From Batkoa obscura (taxonomy: Eukaryota > Entomophthoromycota > Entomophthoromycetes > Entomophthorales > Batkoaceae), in the NCBI GenBank assembly GCA_030770535.1, contig JASVEC010000016.1, positions 806,001-870,000 on the forward strand: a stretch of 64,000 nt of DNA, written 5' to 3'. A program made the position numbers and the translations under genes. Below the pieces are notes generated by a model, which ran no database searches, was not told where the DNA came from, and saw nothing but the letters and a program-made list of their open reading frames with translations. Numbering within the stretch: the stretch's first letter is position 1; each line of letters opens with the position of its first letter. This document shows, one piece after another, positions 57,497-64,000 of this stretch.

Positions 57497-58418
57497 TCAT
57501 TCTTTTATTTCATTATTAAAAATAAAATTCTTTAACTTTGAATAAGCTTTATCTAAGTCATCATTAACGATAATACAATCATGGGCATTGGGTTCTTTTG
57601 AATAATCTAATTCAGCTTTGGAAGCTTTTAATCGATTTTGAATTGCTTCTTCAGTTTCAGTACCTCGAGATCTTAATCTTTGTTCTAATATTTCAATACT
57701 AGGTGGGGAAATAAATATGAATCGAGCATCTAATGAAGTTTGTTTGACTTGTTTAACGCCTTGCTATATTATTATAAGGAGGGGTTAATTTTTTAATATA
57801 GAAATGCAGTAAATTATAAAATGAGTTACCATATCAATGTCCAAGATACAAATTTTCCCATGATTAGTAACATTATTTACAGCTTCAATAGAAGTACCTA
57901 AATTCAAATTTCAATTTCAATGTCTAATACATAATAAATAGTAAATAGTAACCATTTTGATTTAAACTTACCATACATATTTCCTGAAAAAGTAGCATGC
58001 TCAATAAACTTTCCTTGTTGAATTTCATTTTCCATAACAGATTTTTCTACGAAATAATAATGTTTTCCATCTTCTTCACCAGCTCGTGGTTTTCTAGTAG
58101 TATCTATTAAAATCCATTTTTAGTCAAGTTACAATGAATTGATTTTCAAAATCCTTGTATGTTATTATTATTATTTGTTTTTCATTTTTTTACTATGAAC
58201 ATGTGATATTATCTTTAAAGATAGATAACTGAAACTTACGTGAAACACTGAAACCAAATTTATCAGGATATTCTTTAAATAATAAATTTAATAATGTACT
58301 TTTACCACTTCCACTAGGGCCTGAGAGTACTATTGGTCCTATATTATAACTATATCAAAAAAACTTAAACATTTAATTATTAAAATTTACTTTTAGTTAT
58401 TTGTGAAACACTACTCAT
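57497..58418 (-). CDS. GUK1: Guanylate kinase
   Basis: Five exons: 58418-58391, 58338-58240, 58103-57972, 57897-57830 and 57763-57497; 197 residues, typical of eukaryotic guanylate kinases. It phosphorylates GMP to GDP with ATP in the cytosol. Motifs are [16 protein letters not shown] (P-loop), [17 protein letters not shown] (GMP-binding, formed across an exon joint), [19 protein letters not shown] (GMP site), [22 protein letters not shown] and [17 protein letters not shown]. The second acceptor is the ATATAG at 58339-58344 rather than an earlier ATAG that would give a stop. It is divergent from COA1. Confidence 0.93.
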
Positions 58419-59127
58419 CTAAATAAAAAATTTTATAATTAATATTAATATAATTATAGCTATATAATATTCGATTTTAACTTCAAATCCAATCTGTTTT
58501 AATTATTTTAATTATTTTAATTATTATCATCATTACTTTACGTAAACTAAATTTGAAATTATTAAAAAGCATACTTTTTATATATAAGAAATTTAATCTC
58601 TTTTTTTAAAACGTTACTATTTTTATATTAAATTACGTAAATTAATTAATTAATTAATGGGTTATTTGATTGGTTTCTTAACAAATTTGCAATATAATTG
58701 AGTAAATTAATTTTTTAAATTTGGAATATAGAAGTCATAAATAACATAGTAATTTATAATATAAAAATTACAAATAAATTTAATTTTTAAAAATGATCAA
58801 ATATTTTAATATATTAAAACACAGTAATACACTTTTAAAATTCATCAAATTTAGATCAAAACTACACTTCAACTTATTCACTATGAATTATTTTGTATCT
58901 AATTGATTAGCTTAAATCACTAAGAAAATTTAAACTCGAAATTCCTAACATAAACATTTGACATCATAAAAATCTCCACCAATAGCCAATGACTTTCAAT
59001 TTTTCAATTTTAAAAAGAAAATAAACTTCCAATTTACCATGAACTTTATTAAAAAATAGGTCAAAAAATCACCAAGATAAAAGTATAATTCAAATCTAAA
59101 AAATAAATAAAATAAACAATAAATATC
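58419..59127. promoter_or_regulatory. Divergent promoter region of guanylate kinase and Coa1
   Basis: No gene seen. It holds two TTACGTAA palindromes (58538-58545 and 58633-58640), a TTAA run followed by a GATTGG box (inverted CCAAT) near 58670, and a tandem CCAAT pair at 58979-58990 on the Coa1 side. Functions are inferred from motif only. Confidence 0.45.
58979..58990 (+). promoter_or_regulatory. Tandem CCAAT boxes upstream of Coa1
   Basis: CCAATAGCCAAT, about 140 bp before the start codon. CCAAT is the target of the Hap2/3/5 (NF-Y) complex, which activates respiratory genes in yeasts, a role that would fit Coa1. Confidence 0.4.
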
Positions 59128-59784
59128 ATGTGCTTTCGTCAACTCATAAAATACAAGCATATTAATTTAAGATTTCATTTATTGAAATCAAGTCAACCTA
59201 CCTTTCAGTATGCTATTTCATCCAAGCATGCAGCTTACTCAACTACTGTTACTCCATCTTCACCTTTATCTCCTTTAGATAAACAAAACATTGCTATCCA
59301 AAGAGAATTACCTCAAATAAAAAACACACGAAACCAAACAATAGCTATTATTTTAGGAGGCATTGCACTTTGGGCCACTGCTTTAAGTTTGGCCTTTAAC
59401 TATCAAAAAAAGAATACATCCATAGTTAAAGCCACTTTATTTGCTGTGAAATATAATGAAAACACAAAACAGTTACTTGGAGAAGATATTCAATTTGTAG
59501 ATTATCCTTGGATTTCCGGAGATATCAATCATATGAAGGGAAACGTGGATTTTTCCTATTGGGTAAAAGGAAGTTATGGTAATAAGCTTTTTAAATATGT
59601 TTTAATTATAATTGTGAGATTAACAAGATATTGTTTAGGTAAACAAGCTAAAGTTTTATTTCAAAGTAAAAGAGTAAAAGGTGTTTGGACACCAAGTTTA
59701 TTTCAAATTGAAACGGAAGGTAAAGTAATTTCTTTATTACAAGAAAGTGATATTATCGAACAATTGGCTTCTATAGAAAAATAA
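59128..59784 (+). CDS. COA1: Cytochrome oxidase assembly factor Coa1
   Basis: Two exons, 59128-59578 and 59639-59784; 198 residues. Coa1 is an inner-membrane protein that helps Cox1 maturation in complex IV assembly; its soluble domain resembles Tim21. A basic mitochondrial leader (residues ~1-40) is followed by one transmembrane helix (TIAIILGGIALWATALSLAF) and a domain containing DINHMKGNVDFSYWVKGSYG and KRVKGVWTPSLFQIET. The intron is exactly 60 bp, begins GTAATA, ends TTTAG and has no in-frame stop, so the frame is open through it. Removing it joins KGSYG to KQAKVLF, which restores the family pattern. It is convergent with the Gemin5-like gene (83 bp between them). Confidence 0.8.
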   Translation: MCFRQLIKYKHINLRFHLLKSSQPTFQYAISSKHAAYSTTVTPSSPLSPLDKQNIAIQRELPQIKNTRNQTIAIILGGIALWATALSLAFNYQKKNTSIVKATLFAVKYNENTKQLLGEDIQFVDYPWISGDINHMKGNVDFSYWVKGSYGNKLFKYVLIIIVRLTRYCLGKQAKVLFQSKRVKGVWTPSLFQIETEGKVISLLQESDIIEQLASIEK

Positions 59785-59867
59785 ATTTTTTAGTTTTTTG
59801 ATTCCTTTTGCAATAGTAGCCAATTTATAAATTTCCATATTTTAGTAGCCTATTTGAAATAACAACA

Positions 59868-62800
59868 TTAATAATTCAATAATAATAATAATAATAATAA
59901 TACCATCTCATCCAATCTATCGGATTTAAATGGAATTAAAGCTTCTTTTATATTCAGTAATTGAAATTCAGTATTAAAAAAGCATACTTTTAATTCCTTT
60001 TTATTGAACTGTATTTTAAATACATTTGATAATATTAAAAATAATTCATTATTCTATGGTAAATAAAAAGTTAATTAACATTGTCATTAAACTGTAATAT
60101 ATTAATTATTACCTTTTCAATTTTATTATTAAAGTCTATTTCATCTATGTCTATTTTATCATTGTTAACTTCACTATTATTAAAATCTAGTTCAATTTCA
60201 TCTTCATTAGCATTTTCATTACTAGAATTCATTTGTTCCTCACAAAACTGTATTTTCTTTTTTAACTCATTGTCATTATCAACCTCAATTATATCCCTTA
60301 ATTTCACATCCCCTAAAAAAAGCATCAGTAAACCAATCAAAATCAAATAAGTAGCTAATAACACTCATTACCCTCTATAACCCACGAAAAAGTTTCCAAT
60401 AATGTCCAAAAATACATTGCTATTATAATTGAATTTGTTTTATACTTGTCATCCAAATATTGAATTAAAATTAGAATTTCTTTTTTTTTTAAACAGATAC
60501 TTATTAACTTTTCATAATATTGTTCAATATCTTGTAATTGATATTTCATTGCCAAATCGAGTGCCATTTTACTCCCCAGTACTTTATCCTTACAATTTAA
60601 AACAATATTAGCTGCTTTAGAATATTCCTTGAATTTTAAATAATTTTCCATAACTTTTATATACTCTTCTTTTTCGATTAAATATTGATTATATTTTTCA
60701 TAAATAGTAACAATTAACTTTTGTTTATTTATTAAATTATTACTCTCAATTAATTTTAATCCAAGTTCAAATTCTTGATTTTTTACTAAACATTGAATTG
60801 CTAATTCAATTTTACCCATATAAAGATATATTACAACTCCAATTAATGTACTTTCATTATTATTATTATTATTGCTCATCTCACCCGCTACTTTTTCCAT
60901 CATTTGATAATAACTTTCATTCCCTAATAATGGAGATAAAGATAATAACAATAAAGATTTAATTATACTATGATTTTGATCGTTATTACTGTTATTAAAT
61001 TGATTAAAACATGAAATTAATTCTCCGTTTAACAATTGATTTAATATCAATTTGTTATTATTATTATTGTTTGAATTCTCTCTTCTATTCTCTATCGTTG
61101 ATGATGCCGTGCTTAAACCATTATTTTCTTCTTTGATATTAATAATTTGATGTTTCTTATTATTATTGTTAATTGTTTCAATTGTACTATCAGTATGATT
61201 ATATTTGATCTTTTTATTTTGATTGTGACGTATATTAACTTCCTCACTCATTTTATTCTTAACTTCCACTTTTGCATTTAACTTTTTAAAATTATTCACT
61301 TTCTCTTTCCAACAATTAAAATCCCAAAGTAATAATTTACAATCATTAAAACCTGAAATAATTAACTTATTATTGATCCATATCCCACAATTCACTGGCT
61401 TTGAATAATCCAACAATAAGATGGATACTAAAGTTATATTGTTCTCGATTTGATAAACCAAACTAGTACCATCAATACTAGTACTTAACAAAAAACTTGT
61501 TTTAAATTGTAAACTGGTAATCTTAGATTTTTGTTTTTGTAAGATAAAATCATACTCATTATGAACTTTGTTTCGTTCCTTTTGTACCCTAATTTTATTC
61601 AATTTAGTTCTAATGATTCATTAATAGAAACCATACAACTTACATCTTAAATCTATCACAATTAACCAAAATTATACTGCCGTCATCAAAACCAATTGCC
61701 AACATTGTAAACTCTTCATTTTCTGCAATAGCCAAAATCGGAGAACAAATGTTTATAAAGGAATAAATTAAACAATAATTTTTAGTTAAATAAACATTCA
61801 TTTTTCCATTAGAATAACCTAGTATGAAATAATTTCCGTTATTTATAAATTGAAATTGAGTGAGCTGTATATTTTCTTCATTATTTATCTAACAACAATT
61901 ATTAAGTAAATTTAAATTATAAATTATAAATTATAAATTATGTTAGATTTACCTTCAATATATTTATTAACGAATTGGATATAATAATTGAAATATCATT
62001 TAAATGATAAAACAATAACTTTCCACTTTTATATAAAACTGCTATTACATTAAATTCACTTTCATTTTCCTTCTTATTATTCCTGATCCGCATTTCATCT
62101 TCTTCCAATAGTAATAGTTCCAAATTGTCCAAATCATTCAATTGACCAATCCATTTTAATTTGATAATTTGAATTTGTTCAATTAAATTGCTATTGTTGA
62201 CATTATTATTCATAATTTTATTATTATTATTACTTTTATTTAACGTTTTGATTTTTTGATTTCTTATATTTAACTTTCCAATTTGGCCATTATTACATAC
62301 AAACCATAATTGATTTTCTATTTCAGGATGGAATTGAATCTAAGTTAAAATTAAATAATAAACTATTATTATATTTATTATTGTTATATTAAATAATAAT
62401 AAACTTACCTTATTGACTGAATGATGAATATTATTCCAAATATTAAAAATCACTTCTAACTTCTTCTGTTTTCCATCTAATTTTAAAATTTTAATTTTAT
62501 CTTCATTATTAGCAATAGCAACTAATGATTTATCCCACTGAGCAATCGAAACATTTGAAATTGGCGAATTCAAAGTGTCGGTACTTTTTTTGATTTTGTA
62601 ACTTTTTAAATCCCAGCAAATAATTTTACGATCTAATGAATATGTAATTACAGATTGTTGGTGTTGATTAATTAATATCGAAAATAAACTTCGTTTATGA
62701 CCATCTTCTTTCTTGTTTTGAATACTAATAATTTTATTTGTTACCACTTTCCATAAGTTCAATTTACCACTACAAAAATGAAATAAATAAATTCAATTTT

Positions 62801-63993
62801 TATTATACCACATTTCTTTAATATAAACTTACTTTTTATTCGCTACAATCAATTGTAACTCCTCCTCATTTAACACATCAAATGTAATAAACCCTTCATC
62901 TTTATATTTTTTTTTATCCAACTTTAAACTTAATATATTATTACTTTCTTTCTTATTTAAATTATTAAATACAATATAATATTGATCCAATGAGCATGAT
63001 ATTAATATTGGGAATTCTTTATTCATTATCTCTATATTACGTTATATTATATTGTTATTAGTTATTATTATTAGTTATTATTACTAGCATTATATTATTA
63101 AACTTACCATTAATCACCAATTGAATTTTTAATATTTCCAAACTATGCTGATTTAATGTAAATAAAACATTGATCTCCAATTCAGTATCAGCTTTTGCAA
63201 TCAATATAGTACCATCCTTATATCTTAAAAACATTATCAATTTTACTTAATAAATGTCAATAATATTTACCCAATCGCCAAATAACATTCCTTATTAAAT
63301 AGTATACTATCAAAGCAAGTAATTTGTCCTTTTTTAATTTGGTACTTTTTAATTTTTTTACTTATTAAACTATACAAAACTAAATTCCCAGTTTTATCCC
63401 CTAAAATAAAATAAAAATAAAATAAAATAAAATAATTAATAAATAGGGCTTAGTTATGATTTAACTTGTTTTATCCTTACCACAAACAATAATGTCTTTT
63501 AACCTCATCCAACATACCGCCATAACATCTTTCTATACCAATTAAAAAACTTAAAAACTTTCATTCGTCATTGAAATTTTTTGTCTCTCTTCAAACTTAC
63601 CTTAAACCAAGCAAATTCAGCCACTATTTGACCTCTATCTGTCCCCCTCCCACCTTTCCAAATTTTAACTTGACCATTCGCACCTCCGGTCAGAAATCGG
63701 CTAACTTTTTCCCTCTCCTCTTCCACCTCATTTGGACTATTCTCTGAAATTTCTAAACAAAAACTAGTCACTCTAGGGTAATGGCAATCAATGTTGAAGA
63801 TTAACTCAAAAGTTGTACAATCAAGACAATAAATGCCATTTTTACTACAATAATAATACAATTGTGAATTTGGATCGAGACCAAATAAATTACTATTGTA
63901 CCAATTAGGAGATTGGTAAATGCCATAAAGGCTATTGGATTCATATAACTTTGAGTGTTGAGCTATTTCATTGAATTGAAGCGTATCATCCAT
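59868..63993 (-). CDS. Gemin5-like WD40 protein (SMN-complex snRNA recognition type)
   Basis: Eleven exons: 63993-63601, 63532-63481, 63400-63271, 63223-63108, 63031-62833, 62769-62409, 62339-61953, 61888-61644, 61609-60372, 60312-60113 and 60053-59868; 1168 residues (human Gemin5 1508). Gemin5 binds the Sm site and cap of pre-snRNAs in the cytoplasm for Sm-core assembly, and also regulates translation. The start SPNWYNSNLFGLDPN matches the invariant SPNWY of Gemin5. WD repeats follow to ~residue 750 (e.g. FLTGGANGQVKIWKGG, YSLDRKIICWDLKS, IISGFNDCKLLLWDF). A helical TPR-like region (VVIYLYMGKIELAIQCLVKN, YIKVMENYLKFKEYSKAANI) corresponds to the dimerisation domain. The C-terminus ends in a Leu run encoded by a TTA repeat. 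Low-complexity Asn stretches interrupt the WD region. Divergence is high, so this is a family call. Confidence 0.75.
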
Positions 63994-64000
63994 TGAATAT

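Noticed and set aside
60081-60611. Forward frames opposite the Gemin5-like gene
   Set aside because: Antisense shadows of low-complexity coding sequence.
1-64000. CRISPR arrays, rRNA or tRNA genes, virus-like or LTR elements
   Set aside because: Looked for regular spaced repeats, known RNA signatures, reverse transcriptase, integrase and capsid-type motifs on both strands and saw none.

Overview
This window is AT-rich nuclear DNA from a eukaryote with many short spliceosomal introns (about 45-85 bp, GTAAGT-like donors, TTAAC/TACTAAT-like branch sites, TAG or AAG acceptors). The gene set points to a fungus: Dsc3 of the Golgi Dsc E3 ligase, a Rim15/Cek1-type kinase, Dbp9, Edc3, Coa1 and the fungal-style mitoribosomal proteins uS10m, mS23 and uL4m. 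A Gemin5-like protein and a bacterial-type DusA are not found in budding yeast, so an early-diverging (non-Dikarya) fungus is my best guess; the species cannot be named from sequence alone. I modelled exons by eye from homology, open frames and splice signals. Apart from the DusA gene, which is cut by the left edge, every spliced total is a whole number of codons.

Layout. 1-4.2 kb: DusA (cut by the edge), Rpn9, a TMEM256-type protein, a TMEM19/DUF92 protein. 4.2-9.6 kb: an intronless secreted berberine-bridge-like FAD oxidase set in a field of ~100-bp transposon-like repeats. 9.6-21 kb: Dsc3, the Rim15-like kinase, and on the other strand the AAA ATPase Afg2/Drg1. 22-30 kb: a pseudouridine-5'-phosphate glycosidase (PsuG) paralogue, the head-to-head mitoribosomal pair uS10m/mS23, then a fused PsuG-PsuK gene. 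30-34 kb: gene-poor, with a decayed second copy of Dsc3 interrupted by one of the ~100-bp repeats. 34-49.5 kb: three intact and one dead FAXDC2-type hydroxylases surrounding Rpa14, PIG-A/Gpi3, Dbp9, SF3A2 and uL4m. 49.5-54.9 kb: repeats and an alpha-arrestin. 54.9-64 kb: Edc3, guanylate kinase, Coa1 and the Gemin5-like protein.

The genes are mostly unrelated housekeeping functions (proteasome, ribosome assembly, mitoribosome, splicing, mRNA decay, GPI anchors) packed in divergent or convergent pairs. The two PsuG genes form a small pseudouridine-salvage group, and the hydroxylase family expands locally.

The main discoveries are: (1) a family of ~100-bp MITEs with TGGGGATG ends and TA target duplication, whose exact ends are proved by an occupied/empty site pair inside the window (dead Dsc3 copy versus live Dsc3); (2) a 198-bp stretch of perfect identity, running from exon into intron, between two otherwise diverged hydroxylase paralogues 10 kb apart, which looks like recent gene conversion; (3) a PsuG paralogue that has lost residues of the otherwise conserved active-site blocks. 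I saw no virus-derived element, CRISPR array, tRNA or rRNA gene.
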